Source of the DNA: Clostridium fallax
Lineage (GTDB): Bacteria; Bacillota; Clostridia; Clostridiales; Clostridiaceae
Assembly (NCBI RefSeq): GCF_900129365.1
Contig: NZ_FQVM01000014.1
Span: 1-64,000 of the forward strand
Direction: 5' to 3'
Length of the DNA stretch: 64,000 nucleotides
Made by a program: the position numbers and the translations under genes. The notes under the pieces are model-generated. The model saw only the letters and a list, made by a program, of their open reading frames with translations. It had not been told where the DNA came from and made no database searches. Numbering within the stretch: position 1 is the stretch's first letter; each line of letters opens with the position of its first letter. Shown in pieces: positions 36,384 through 45,585 of this stretch.

Positions 36384-36613
36384 GTAGATTTATAAATTTC
36401 ATTTAAAAATTCCTATAAAAAATACATATATTCCTAAAATTCTCCCTATACTACTCAAAAACGAAGGTATTTCGAGAAAATATATAATATATACTATATA
36501 CTTTTAATATCAGCTAATGTAATTGTTTAACACCTCTATTTTTTTTAAATATTAAGTTTTATCATTTTAAAAAAATGTGCTAAATTATAAAAGTAATTTG
36601 AGGAGGATTTAGA
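36384..36613. other. Intergenic region upstream of lrgA
   Basis: 230 AT-rich bases. A short CGAA-GGTAT-TTCG inverted repeat lies near 36462-36474. A promoter must lie here, but several weak -10 candidates exist and I do not choose one. Confidence 0.35.
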
Positions 36614-36964
36614 ATGAAATTATTTAGAGAATTAATAATTATCTTATCTATTTATTTAATAGGTGAATTTGTATCTTATATTTTTCATCTACCTGTACCA
36701 GGTAATATTATCGGTATGATTTTACTTTTAGTACTATTAATGACAAAAAAAATTAAAGTTTCAGCAATTGAAACAGTTTCAAACTTTTTTCTAGACCATT
36801 TAGCTTTTTTCTTTATTCCTGCTGGTGTTGGTTTAATATCATCTTTTGGAATATTAAAAAGTGCATGGGCTAAATTGTTAATAGTTTGTATTCTTACTAC
36901 TATGATAGTTATAGCTATAACTGGATTAGTTGTGCAATTTCTTGTTGAAAGAAAGAAAAGTTAG
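36614..36964 (+). CDS. lrgA: CidA/LrgA-family holin-like protein
   Basis: 116 residues with four hydrophobic helices. Seen: the family signature FHLPVPGNIIGMILLLVLL near residue 24 and HLAFFFIPAGVGLI near residue 62. Known: LrgA/CidA proteins control autolysis or export of small metabolites such as pyruvate, together with the partner LrgB. lrgB follows 11 bases later. LytSR-type regulators of lrgAB are not in the window. GAGGAGG lies eight bases before the ATG. Confidence 0.92.
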   Translation: MKLFRELIIILSIYLIGEFVSYIFHLPVPGNIIGMILLLVLLMTKKIKVSAIETVSNFFLDHLAFFFIPAGVGLISSFGILKSAWAKLLIVCILTTMIVIAITGLVVQFLVERKKS

Positions 36965-36975
36965 GAGGCTCTCAA

Positions 36976-37683
36976 ATGGAATTTATTACGCATAATGCTT
37001 TATTTGGAATAGTAATATCCTTAATAGCCTTTGAAATTGGGCTTTTTATATATAGAAAAACTAAACTTGCAATTTTTAATCCACTTTTAATAGCTATAAT
37101 ACTTATTATAATATTTTTAAGTTTAACTCACACAAGTTTTGATACCTATAATAAAGGTGCTCAATTTATAAATCTATTATTAGGACCATCTACTATAATA
37201 TTAGCTGTTCCTTTATATAAACAATTAGATTTATTAAAAAAACATGCTCTACCAATTTTATTAGGTGTTTTCATTGGATGTATTTCATCTATACTTGGTG
37301 TAGTTTTAGTATCTACTCTTGTAGGCTTAGATAAAAATTTATTATTATCTTTAGTACCAAAATCAGTTACTACTCCTATAGGATTAGAAATTTCAAAACA
37401 GCTTAATGGATTACTTCCAATTACTGTAGCTGCTATTATTTTATCAGGAATAATAGGTGCTATAATCGGACCTTTAATATTTAAAATATTTAAAATAAAA
37501 AATAAAGTGGCTCAAGGAATTTCTTTAGGAACAGCATCCCATGCTGTTGGAACAACTAAAGCTTTAGAACTTGGAGAAACTGAAGGTGCTATGAGCAGTT
37601 TATCTATTGGAATATCTGGATTAATGACAGTATTTTTAGCACCAATTATAATAACATTTTTATCAAAGATTTTTATTAAATAA
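36976..37683 (+). CDS. lrgB: LrgB-family protein
   Basis: 235 residues, polytopic membrane protein. Seen: LLGPSTIILAVPLYKQLDLL near residue 70, LVPKSVTTPIGLEISKQL near residue 130, and GTASHAVGTTKALELGETEGAMSSL near residue 183, all diagnostic of LrgB/CidB. It works with LrgA. AGGAGG precedes the ATG and overlaps the end of lrgA's ribosome region, so the two form one operon. A terminator follows. Confidence 0.94.
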   Translation: MEFITHNALFGIVISLIAFEIGLFIYRKTKLAIFNPLLIAIILIIIFLSLTHTSFDTYNKGAQFINLLLGPSTIILAVPLYKQLDLLKKHALPILLGVFIGCISSILGVVLVSTLVGLDKNLLLSLVPKSVTTPIGLEISKQLNGLLPITVAAIILSGIIGAIIGPLIFKIFKIKNKVAQGISLGTASHAVGTTKALELGETEGAMSSLSIGISGLMTVFLAPIIITFLSKIFIK

Positions 37684-37727
37684 AAATAGATTCTTTAATT
37701 TTTTGTGTTTTTAAATTTTATAGATAA

Positions 37728-37767
37728 AACTAAAAGCTAGGAAAATTCCTAGCTTTTAGTTTTTTTC
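37728..37767. terminator. Bidirectional terminator between lrgB and topoisomerase gene
   Basis: AAACTAAAAGCTAGGAA / TTCCTAGCTTTTAGTTT is a near-perfect palindrome with T7 on the plus strand and U residues on the minus strand. It serves both convergent genes. Confidence 0.9.
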
Positions 37768-37794
37768 ATATATTTTATATATTAATTTATAGAT

Positions 37795-39756
37795 TTATTT
37801 TTCATATATATTTTTAACTTCTATAAGTCTTCTATTTATAAAAGCTAAATTACAATTTTCCATAACTTTAGATATATTGTTTTTTGTATAGTTTTCAAGT
37901 TTTCCCATAAACACATCTGGTATTATTTCTTTTTCCCAAACCATCTTTAATCCTTTTTCCCAACTAGCAGTTAATATAGGATTTAAAAGAGACGGAATTG
38001 AGGATTTAATAACTTCATATATCATTTCACCTTTAATTGTAGGGGTTAAAACTTGTGTTTTATTATTAGATTTTAAATAACCAATATTAATAAGCTTTTT
38101 TATTATTTCTGCTCTAGTAGCAGATGTACCTATGCCCTGTGATTTTATATGCTCTCTTAATTCATCATCTTCTATTAATTTCCCTGCATTTTCCATAGCA
38201 ATAATAATAGACCCTGTTGTATATCTTTTAGGTGGAGTTGTTTCCCCCTCTTTTATGTATAAATCTTCAATTTTTATTTTGTTACCCTTTCTTAAGGAAT
38301 TTAAAATTTCAGATTCATTACTTTCTTCTTTATTATCTTGATTTTTTAATATATTTAAATATCCCTTTTCAACACAAACCTTTTTTGTGGTAAAAAAACT
38401 TTCTGTTTTTATTTTTGTTATAACTTGAACTTTATTATACTTTGCAGCAGGATAAAATATAGCTAAGAATCTCTTTAAAATAAGCATATATATTTCATAT
38501 TCCCTTTTACTTATTCCCTGTAAATTTCCCTCTCCAGTAGGAATTATAGCATAGTGATCTGTTATTTTGGAATCATCTACATATTTACTTTTTAATATTT
38601 TACTATTCCAATTATTTGATAAAATTTCATTTACATATCCTTCCACATCTTCTCCTAATGGAAGTTTTAAAAGTTTTATTAAATTTCCTTTTATTCCTTT
38701 TGCTACAGCAGTTGATATAACTCTAGCATCTGTTCTTGGATAAGTTACTAGTTTCTTTTCATAAAGCTTTTGTATAACTCCTAAAGTTTCATCAGGACTT
38801 ATTTTAAACTTTTTACTACATTCATTTTGAATTTCTGCTAAATTAAATAAAAGCGGTGCATATTTTGTTTCTTTTGTCTTTTTTACAGAATCTACCACTC
38901 CATCTCCTTCATCTAAAAGTTCTTGAAGTAGTTTTTTACAGTCTTCTTCTTTTTTAAATCCATTTTCATTGTAAAGTAAATTACTTTCAAAATATTTAGA
39001 GCCCTCTACTGATTTCCATTCTCCTTCATATAAAGATTCTTCCTTATCCTTTGAGAACTTACCATTTAATCTGTAGAATGATGTTTTCTTAAAATTTCTA
39101 ATTTCTCTTTCCCTGTCTACTACTATCCCTAAAACGCAGCTCATTACTCTTCCTACTGCAATAACAACTTTATCCTCCTTTAATATATCAGAAACTCTTC
39201 TTCCATATATCAAAGTTAGAAGTCTTGAAAAATTTATTCCTAAAAGATAATCTTCTTTAGCTCTTAAATATGCAGAATCACCTAAGGAATCATATTCATC
39301 TAAAGGTTTTGCTTCTCTTATACCTCTTTTTATCTCTTCTTCTGTTTGAGAATCTATCCAAACTCTTTTTTTCGCCTTTTTAGGAGTTCCTGCCATTTGA
39401 TCTACTAATCTATAAATATATTCTCCTTCTCTTCCAGAGTCAGTACAAACATATATGGTATCTATATCTTCTCTGTTTAATAAAGTAGATACGATATCAA
39501 ATTGTTTTTTCACTCCACTTATTACTTCATATTTATAATCTTTAGGTAAAAAAGGTAAGTCTTTAAGGTTCCAAAATCTTAATTTTTCATTATAAGCTTC
39601 TGGATAACACATAGTTACCATATGTCCTACACACCAAGTAAATACTGCTTTATCTCCTTCAATAAACCCATCATTTCTCTTACCCTTAATATTTAAAAGT
39701 TTTACAAAATCCATAGCAACAGAGGGTTTTTCTGTTACAAATAAAGCTTTTCCCAT
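37795..39756 (-). CDS. topB: DNA topoisomerase III (type IA)
   Basis: 653 residues. Breaks and rejoins one DNA strand to relax negative supercoils and separate linked DNA. Seen: Toprim start ALFVTEKPSVAMDFVKLL, the acidic Toprim motif VCTDSGREGEYIYRLVDQ near residue 103, and the catalytic Tyr in KLVTYPRTDARVIS near residue 338. SQGIGTSATRAEIIKKL lies near residue 540. No C-terminal zinc fingers are present, as in TopB and unlike TopA. Ribosome site AAAGGA. Clostridia often have more than one TopB; this copy has no mobile-element neighbours. Confidence 0.94.
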   Translation of the reverse strand: MGKALFVTEKPSVAMDFVKLLNIKGKRNDGFIEGDKAVFTWCVGHMVTMCYPEAYNEKLRFWNLKDLPFLPKDYKYEVISGVKKQFDIVSTLLNREDIDTIYVCTDSGREGEYIYRLVDQMAGTPKKAKKRVWIDSQTEEEIKRGIREAKPLDEYDSLGDSAYLRAKEDYLLGINFSRLLTLIYGRRVSDILKEDKVVIAVGRVMSCVLGIVVDREREIRNFKKTSFYRLNGKFSKDKEESLYEGEWKSVEGSKYFESNLLYNENGFKKEEDCKKLLQELLDEGDGVVDSVKKTKETKYAPLLFNLAEIQNECSKKFKISPDETLGVIQKLYEKKLVTYPRTDARVISTAVAKGIKGNLIKLLKLPLGEDVEGYVNEILSNNWNSKILKSKYVDDSKITDHYAIIPTGEGNLQGISKREYEIYMLILKRFLAIFYPAAKYNKVQVITKIKTESFFTTKKVCVEKGYLNILKNQDNKEESNESEILNSLRKGNKIKIEDLYIKEGETTPPKRYTTGSIIIAMENAGKLIEDDELREHIKSQGIGTSATRAEIIKKLINIGYLKSNNKTQVLTPTIKGEMIYEVIKSSIPSLLNPILTASWEKGLKMVWEKEIIPDVFMGKLENYTKNNISKVMENCNLAFINRRLIEVKNIYEK

Positions 39757-39790
39757 ACCTTAATTCCTTTCTAATTTAAAGTCTATATAA

Positions 39791-39828
39791 ATAATAAATA
39801 GTTACCTTTAAAGGTAACTATTTATTAT
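39791..39828. terminator. Palindromic terminator after the amidohydrolase gene
   Basis: ATAATAAATAGTTACCTTT / AAAGGTAACTATTTATTAT is a perfect 38-base palindrome 11 bases past the amidohydrolase stop. The minus-strand tail is T-rich. Confidence 0.82.
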
Positions 39829-39838
39829 TTATATAAAA

Positions 39839-40990
39839 TTACGCTTCTTTATATACAACTTTACCATCTATTATAGTATACAATGTTTTTGTAGAAAGTT
39901 CAAAGGGACTTCCTGATAATATAACTATATCAGCATCTTTTCCTTTTTCTATAGAACCTACTCTATTATCGATTCCCACAATCTCTGCAGCATTTATTGT
40001 AATAGCCTTTAAGGATTCATAAAAACTTAGTCCTTCCTTCATTGCTAATGCGGCACAAACTGGTAAATATTTAATAGGAATTACTGGATAATCTGTCATA
40101 ATAGCTACCTTAACTCCCTTATTTACTAATTCTTTAGGAGTTTTAAAAGTTTTGTTACTTAATTCTATTTTAGAATTAGTTGTCATTGTAGGACCTATTA
40201 TAGCATCTTTTCCACTTCTTTTTATTTGTTCCCCTATTAAGTGTCCTTCTGTACAGTGATCCAAAGTAATCTTTAAATCAAACTCTTTAGCAATTCTAAT
40301 AGCTGTTAATATATCATCAGCTCTATGAGCATGAGCCTTTAAAGGTATTTTTTTCTCAATTACAGGAATTAAAGATTCATATTTTAATTTTTTCTCAAAA
40401 AATTCTCCTTTTTCCTTTGCGACTTTTTTTTTCTCTATATAGTTTAAAGTTTCAAGTAAAGTTTCCCTAAGAATAGCTGCTGTAGCCATTCTTGTCATTG
40501 GTGTTTTTCCTTTTTCTCTATAAACTCTTTTAGGATTTTCTCCAAAGGCAACTTTCATAGCCACAGGTTCTTTTAAAATCATCTCATCAATTGAAATTCC
40601 ATAAGTTTTTAATGCTACAAATTGTCCACCTACTACATTAGCACTACCAGGTCCTGTAACTACAGTAGTAATTCCCCCTTCTCTTGCATCTTCAAAGGAT
40701 TTATCAAAAGGATTTATTCCATCAATAGCTCTAAGTTCCGGTGTTACAGGATTAGTCATTTCATTTCCATCAGAACCTTCCGCTCTCATATTTTCTTCGA
40801 AAATACCAACATGACAATGAGCATCTATCATACCTGGAATCACGATTTTTCCCTCAGCATTAATGATTTCTTCTTCTTCATAATTTAAATCTACCCCAAC
40901 TTCTTTAATCTTTCCATCTTTAATTAAAATATCTCCTCTTTCTAAAGGCTCTCCTGCCATGGTAAATATATTTCCATTTTTTATAATCAT
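39839..40990 (-). CDS. Amidohydrolase (imidazolonepropionase-like)
   Basis: 383 residues, metal-dependent amidohydrolase fold. Seen: metal motif DAHCHVGIFEE near residue 57, GGITTVVTGPGSANVVGG near residue 105, KAHAHRADDI with a metal His pair near residue 222, LDHCTEGH near residue 247, and the late Asp in AIMTDYPVIP. Known: the group includes imidazolonepropionases and peptidases such as iso-aspartyl enzymes; exact substrate is not readable. GGGGG lies before the ATG. A single-gene unit ahead of the topoisomerase gene. Confidence 0.85.
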   Translation of the reverse strand: MIIKNGNIFTMAGEPLERGDILIKDGKIKEVGVDLNYEEEEIINAEGKIVIPGMIDAHCHVGIFEENMRAEGSDGNEMTNPVTPELRAIDGINPFDKSFEDAREGGITTVVTGPGSANVVGGQFVALKTYGISIDEMILKEPVAMKVAFGENPKRVYREKGKTPMTRMATAAILRETLLETLNYIEKKKVAKEKGEFFEKKLKYESLIPVIEKKIPLKAHAHRADDILTAIRIAKEFDLKITLDHCTEGHLIGEQIKRSGKDAIIGPTMTTNSKIELSNKTFKTPKELVNKGVKVAIMTDYPVIPIKYLPVCAALAMKEGLSFYESLKAITINAAEIVGIDNRVGSIEKGKDADIVILSGSPFELSTKTLYTIIDGKVVYKEA

Positions 40991-41159
40991 TTTATTTGCC
41001 CCCTTTTATTAATTAAATAATTAGAATTTTTATTCATAATCCTAATTTACACATAACTTTTAATAATGTTTATATACTCTATATATTAAATTTATATAGA
41101 AATATTTCTTTAATTACTATTTATATGTTTACTTTTAAATAATAATATAAATTTTATAG

Positions 41160-41200
41160 TATAAAAAAAGAATTAGTGCAATAATACACTAATTCTTTAA
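41160..41200 (-). terminator. Terminator of the first peptide-binding protein gene
   Basis: AAAGAATTAGTG pairs perfectly with CACTAATTCTTT (41167-41198) and a T7 run follows on the minus strand. Confidence 0.9.
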
Positions 41201-41255
41201 TTTTAAATTGAATTTTAAAAGTATATTATTTTAACTTTTAAAATATTATTCTATA

Positions 41256-42983
41256 TTAATTAGTAGAAATTTCTGCTTTATAAATATTATCAGTCCAAGA
41301 AACATATGCTGATGGATTAATATTCTTAACTTTAGAGCTTATTACAGTACACTTTTTATTATTATTTAAGAATATATATGGAAGATCATCATTTATAAGT
41401 TGCATCCACTTTCCATAGATTTCTTTTCTCTTTTCTTGATCAGTAGTTGCAATTCCTTCTTCCATTAATTTATCAGATTCTTCTGGATGCCATCCTACAG
41501 CATTAAATCCACCTGGTACATCTTGACTCTTTGAGAAAATTGCTGATGGATCTGGATCTATTGATAAGTTCCATGCCATATTATAAATTTCAAAATCTCT
41601 CTTATCATTAACTTTTTCTGATAATGTTGCAAATTCCATAAGCTCTGGAGTAACCTTTATACCAAGTTTTCCCCAGCAATCTTTAACAATTGGAATCAAA
41701 CTATCAACATAGTTAGAATCAGTATAAGTTAACCAACTTATTTCAAATGGAACTCCATCTTTTTCTCTAAGTCCTGTTTGTTTATTCATCTTCCAACCAG
41801 CTTCATCTAATAATTCATTAGCTTTATCTGGATTATATTCATATTTTTCTAATGAATCCTCTGAAGGATACGCCCAAGATACTACAGCACCATGAGTATT
41901 TTGCACTGCACCATATCCTTGATAATAGTTATCTATAAAGCCTTTTCTATCTAGCCCATACATTAAAGCCTTACGAACTTTTTTATCTTGGAATTTAGGA
42001 TTTCTTAAATTTAATCCTATGTAACCATAAGCACTTTGGGGATATAATTGTAAATCCAAGAAACCTGCACTTTGAAGCATTTGAATATTTTGCTTTTTAG
42101 CTGCAACATCATCTATATCAACATTTCCTGCTTCAAGTTCTTGTATGTTTGTTTTAGCATTTGTAACCTTCATTATGATATTTGGAATCTTAGGTTCACC
42201 TTGCCAATAACCATCATTTTTTTCAAAACTTATGTACTGTCCTTGTTCAAATTTTACAAATTTATATGGACCAGAACCTACTGGTTGTAAGAATTTATCT
42301 TTTAAAACTTGAATATTTCCTTTTTCAAAGTTATATACACTCTTTGGCATTATGCCATAACCAAAATTATAAAGTTGTGATGCATTTACTTTCTTTAAAG
42401 TAAATGAAATTGTATGTGGATCTATAACTTTAATACCAGATACAGATTTAGCATCACCATTTCTATATTCTTCATAACCAACTAATCCCTCTACAGCATC
42501 TGTTCTTGGTCCATCATACTTAGGATCGCAAATTGCTGTATAAGTAAATGCTACATCATCTGCTGTTAAATCAGAACCATCTGAGAATTTTATGCCATCT
42601 TTTATTTTGAAGGTATAAGTTTTACCATCATCTGATATTTCTGGTAAATCTGCCATATTAGCAGTTGCATTTCCTTTTTCATCATTTGATAATAGTCCTT
42701 CAAATATTAAAGAATTAACAGTACTATCATAAGTTGTACTTGAATATATTGGACAAAATTGTCCTGCTGGGTTCTGAGTACCTACTATTAATGTATCTTT
42801 TCTCTTTTTAGATACTTCTGGGATTTTAGATGGATCCTTTGCTTTAAGAATCTCTTTTTCTGTAGATTCTTTGTTTCCTGATTCTTGATTACTTGAAACA
42901 TTATCACTTCCGCCACCACATCCTGCAAGAGCAAATGAAGCTGACATTAGTAAACAAAGTAACGCAATTGACTTTCTTTTCAT
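41256..42983 (-). CDS. Peptide ABC transporter substrate-binding lipoprotein (SBP_bac_5), copy 1
   Basis: 575 residues. Binds peptides or similar ligands outside the membrane for an ABC permease. Seen: lipoprotein signal with lipobox LAGC (Cys22), an acidic linker, then the SBP family 5 fold with VGTQNPAGQFCPIYSSTTYD, KDGIKFSDGSDLTADDVAF and GSGPYKFVKFEQGQYISFEK. The second copy at 43646 is closely similar throughout. No permease or ATPase genes lie beside it. The start ATG has no close ribosome site: AAGGGGGTGA is 47 bases upstream, with a perfect hairpin between (see leader). Likely transcribed alone from its own promoter. Confidence 0.93.
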   Translation of the reverse strand: MKRKSIALLCLLMSASFALAGCGGGSDNVSSNQESGNKESTEKEILKAKDPSKIPEVSKKRKDTLIVGTQNPAGQFCPIYSSTTYDSTVNSLIFEGLLSNDEKGNATANMADLPEISDDGKTYTFKIKDGIKFSDGSDLTADDVAFTYTAICDPKYDGPRTDAVEGLVGYEEYRNGDAKSVSGIKVIDPHTISFTLKKVNASQLYNFGYGIMPKSVYNFEKGNIQVLKDKFLQPVGSGPYKFVKFEQGQYISFEKNDGYWQGEPKIPNIIMKVTNAKTNIQELEAGNVDIDDVAAKKQNIQMLQSAGFLDLQLYPQSAYGYIGLNLRNPKFQDKKVRKALMYGLDRKGFIDNYYQGYGAVQNTHGAVVSWAYPSEDSLEKYEYNPDKANELLDEAGWKMNKQTGLREKDGVPFEISWLTYTDSNYVDSLIPIVKDCWGKLGIKVTPELMEFATLSEKVNDKRDFEIYNMAWNLSIDPDPSAIFSKSQDVPGGFNAVGWHPEESDKLMEEGIATTDQEKRKEIYGKWMQLINDDLPYIFLNNNKKCTVISSKVKNINPSAYVSWTDNIYKAEISTN

Positions 42984-43041
42984 TAATTTTCTACTTAGAT
43001 TATTATTTTTTTATTTAAATCTAAGTAGATTCACCCCCTTC
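42984..43041 (-). promoter_or_regulatory. Translation leader: distant Shine-Dalgarno, hairpin, then start codon (copy 1)
   Basis: On the minus strand, AAGGGGGTGA (43031-43040) almost fully matches the 16S tail but lies 47 bases before the ATG. Between them is a perfect 11-bp stem, CTACTTAGATT / AATCTAAGTAG, with a loop of about 15 A/T bases. Folding it leaves about nine bases between ribosome site and ATG. The copy-2 gene has the same layout with other stem bases. Confidence 0.85.
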
Positions 43042-43180
43042 TTTATTAACTTATTAGCTCATCATTTTAATGTTAATCATTTTCTAACAATAGATTAATA
43101 TATTTAAATTGCCCCATAAAATATAATTAATAATATTGTCAGTTTTTTTTGAATGTTAACAAATTTTAAATCTTTATATA

Positions 43181-43209
43181 TTTATACCACAAAATTTATA
43201 AATGTACAA
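43181..43209 (-). promoter_or_regulatory. Promoter of peptide-binding protein copy 1
   Basis: TTGTAC (43204-43209), 17-base spacer, TATAAA (43181-43186) preceded by TGG, an extended -10. The initial transcript then reads GATTTAAAATTTGTTAA, nearly the same as at copy 2. The leader would be about 190 bases long. The remainder of the gap up to 43570 is AT-rich with nothing else I can see. Confidence 0.72.
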
Positions 43210-43570
43210 CATTTTCTAATTAAAAATTTACATTATTGTAATTTATTTTTTAAGCATATCCTTCTTTGTAGAATTATTTTTTATCAATTTATTACTTTTT
43301 TGGCCCTATTTTTAATAATCTTTATTATTCCTTACAAATTATGTATGTGAATTTTTTGGAATTTATATTATTATTAATTTTATTTATATTAAATAAAATT
43401 CTTTGCAATTTATTAAAAAATTTCTTGAATAAGTTAGTTTATTATAAAGAATTTATTGAAAAGCTTTTATATTAATTGTATAAATATAAAGAAATTTTTT
43501 CAAAACTATATTAATTTACTTTTTTTATTTTTTAAATAATAAATTATATATAACAAAAACCATTATTAAT

Positions 43571-43606
43571 AAATAAAAAGAAGGAGCAATCTCCTTCTTT
43601 TTATTT
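43571..43606 (-). terminator. Terminator of the second peptide-binding protein gene
   Basis: AAATAAAAAGAAGGAG pairs perfectly with CTCCTTCTTTTTATTT across a 4-base loop; the minus strand has a U-rich arm and tail. Confidence 0.9.
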
Positions 43607-43645
43607 GTAATTTAAGTTATATTGATTTAATATTTACTTTTAAAA

Positions 43646-45385
43646 TTAAGGTGTAACTAATTCTACTTCATGAATATTTGCTGTCCAATTAATATAAGCT
43701 GATAACTCTAATCCTTTAACTCTTGAACTAACAGCTACACATTCTTTATTAGATCCTAAGAATGTATAAGGAAGTTCATCATTAACTAATTCATTCCATT
43801 CTTGATATATTTTCTTTCTTTCTTCTTGATTTGTTGTTGCTAATCCCTTTTGGATTAACTCTTCTGATTCTTGTGGATGCCAACCTGGACCATTAAATCC
43901 TCCTGCTGAATCTTGAGCTGCTGAAAATATTCCTGATGGATCTGGATCTATTGATAAATTCCACGCCATATTGTAAACGTCAAAATCATGTTTTGTATGA
44001 ACTTTCTCTGACAATGTTCCAAAGTCCATAAGTTCTGGAGTAACCTTAACCCCTATAGCTTCCCAGTTTTCCTTGATTATAGGAATTAAGCTTTCTACAT
44101 ATTTAGATTCTGTATAAGTCATCCATCTAATTTCTAAAGGAACTCCATCTTTCTCTCTTATCTTTGTAGTTTCATTTAACTTCCATCCTGCTTCATCTAA
44201 CAATTCCTTAGCTTTTTCTGGATCATATTTATAAGGATTTAATTTACTTTCATCTGGATATGCCCATGAAACTGGTGAACAGTGAGTATTTGATATAGTA
44301 GCATATCCTTGATAATAGTTATTTAAAAATCCTTCTCTATCTATAGCATAAGTTAAAGCTTGACGAACTCTTTTGTCTTCAAATTTAGGATCTCTTGTAT
44401 TATATCCTAAATATCCATAAGAATTTTGAGTATATAATTGTATATTTAAAAATCCTGCACTTTGAAGCATTTGAATATTTTGTTTATTTGCTGGTATAGA
44501 ATCCATATCTACATTACCTGATTGAAGTTCTTGTATATTAGTTTTTGCATTTGTAACCTTCATTATAATTTTAGGAATTTTAGGCTCTCCCTTAAAAAAT
44601 TCAGGATTTTTTTCAAAGCTTACATATTGCCCTTGTTTAAATTCTACAAACTTATATGGACCTGATCCTATAGGTTGTAAAAACTTATCTTTTAACACCT
44701 GAATATTTCCCTTTTCAAAGTTATAAACACTCTTTGGCATTATTCCATAACCAAAATCATATATTCCAGAAGCTTTTATCTCTTTTAAAGTAAAGGAAAT
44801 ATTATAGTCGTCTATAATCTTTATTCCTTCTACAGTTTTTGCATCACCATTTCTATACTCTTCATATCCTAATAACTTTTCAACCGCATCAGTTCTAGCC
44901 CCATCATACTTTGGATCGCAAATTGCAGTATAAGTAAATGCTACGTCTTTAGCCGTTAATTCTTCTCCATTAGAAAATTTAATTCCCTTTTTAAGCTTAA
45001 AGGTATAAGTTTTCTCATCTTCTGATATCTCCCAACTTTCAGCTACATCTGGTATAGGATTTCCCTTTTCATCATTACTTATAAGTCCATTAAACAAAAG
45101 TTCACAAACTCTTTGATCATAAGTAGTATCTGAATAAATTGGGCAGAATTTTCCTGATGGATCTACTGTTCCTACCACTAAAGTATCATCTCTCTTTTTA
45201 GCTACTTCTGGAATTTTAGAAGGTTCTGATGCTTTAAGAGTTTCTTTTAATTTACTATCCTCTTTATCCTCACTTTGAGATTGTTCATTACTAGCCGGTG
45301 GCTCTTTTTCACCAGAATTACATGCCCCTAAAACAAAAGAACTTGCCATAAATAAAGTTAACAGTGCTATTGATCTTCTTTTCAT
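43646..45385 (-). CDS. Peptide ABC transporter substrate-binding lipoprotein (SBP_bac_5), copy 2
   Basis: 579 residues, tandem paralogue of the protein at 41256. Seen: lipobox LGAC (Cys22), acidic linker, and the same family 5 landmarks (VGTVDPSGKFCPIYSDTTYD, KKGIKFSNGEELTAKDVAF, GSGPYKFVEFKQGQYVSFEK). Differences cluster in the linker, in residues about 280-370 and at the C-terminus, which may change ligand choice (inference). No permease genes are adjacent. Its start also lacks a close ribosome site and has the hairpin leader. A terminator separates it from copy 1, so each copy is its own unit. Confidence 0.93.
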   Translation of the reverse strand: MKRRSIALLTLFMASSFVLGACNSGEKEPPASNEQSQSEDKEDSKLKETLKASEPSKIPEVAKKRDDTLVVGTVDPSGKFCPIYSDTTYDQRVCELLFNGLISNDEKGNPIPDVAESWEISEDEKTYTFKLKKGIKFSNGEELTAKDVAFTYTAICDPKYDGARTDAVEKLLGYEEYRNGDAKTVEGIKIIDDYNISFTLKEIKASGIYDFGYGIMPKSVYNFEKGNIQVLKDKFLQPIGSGPYKFVEFKQGQYVSFEKNPEFFKGEPKIPKIIMKVTNAKTNIQELQSGNVDMDSIPANKQNIQMLQSAGFLNIQLYTQNSYGYLGYNTRDPKFEDKRVRQALTYAIDREGFLNNYYQGYATISNTHCSPVSWAYPDESKLNPYKYDPEKAKELLDEAGWKLNETTKIREKDGVPLEIRWMTYTESKYVESLIPIIKENWEAIGVKVTPELMDFGTLSEKVHTKHDFDVYNMAWNLSIDPDPSGIFSAAQDSAGGFNGPGWHPQESEELIQKGLATTNQEERKKIYQEWNELVNDELPYTFLGSNKECVAVSSRVKGLELSAYINWTANIHEVELVTP

Positions 45386-45443
45386 AATATACTATATATC
45401 CGTCATCTATTAAGTAAACGAATATATAGATTCACCCCCTTTA
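45386..45443 (-). promoter_or_regulatory. Translation leader: distant Shine-Dalgarno, hairpin, then start codon (copy 2)
   Basis: AAAGGGGGTGA (45432-45442 complement) lies 46 bases before the ATG. Between them, CTATATATTCG pairs with CGGATATATAG (11 bp, one G-U), loop about 16 bases. Folded, the ribosome site is about eight bases from the ATG. Ribosome site, stem length and spacing match copy 1, though the stem sequence differs at most positions. Confidence 0.85.
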
Positions 45444-45556
45444 TTCTACTTATTGATTTTCGACATTCTTTGCTTATTTATTTTTTAATTCTTATAAACA
45501 TTTATTTAATTAATAAATACAATAAAATTATTAACAAATTTTAAATGTTTATATAT

Positions 45557-45585
45557 TTTATACCATATTTTAACTTATATAACAA
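45557..45585 (-). promoter_or_regulatory. Promoter of peptide-binding protein copy 2
   Basis: TTGTTA (45580-45585), 17-base spacer, TATAAA (45557-45562) with TGG before it. The first transcribed bases include CATTTAAAATTTGTTAA, shared with copy 1. The leader is about 165 bases. The rest of the gap up to the tspO end is AT-rich without other features. Confidence 0.72.

Noticed and set aside
37795..39756. Type III topoisomerase as a sign of an integrative element
   Set aside because: Some integrative elements carry topB, but here no relaxase, integrase, type IV secretion genes or attachment repeats are nearby.
40622..40888. Plus-strand open frame opposite the amidohydrolase gene
   Set aside because: It lies fully within a well-supported gene on the other strand and has no ribosome site or family features.
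43015..43038. Short open frame GTG-AAT-CTA... inside the copy-1 leader, as a possible leader peptide
   Set aside because: The GTG is part of the Shine-Dalgarno sequence, so the ribosome could not use it with that site, and copy 2 does not conserve the peptide.
43153..43350. A 65-codon plus-strand open frame in the gap between the two peptide-binding protein genes
   Set aside because: It covers the promoter of the copy-1 gene, has no ribosome site and reads as random AT-rich codons (mostly Phe, Ile, Leu).
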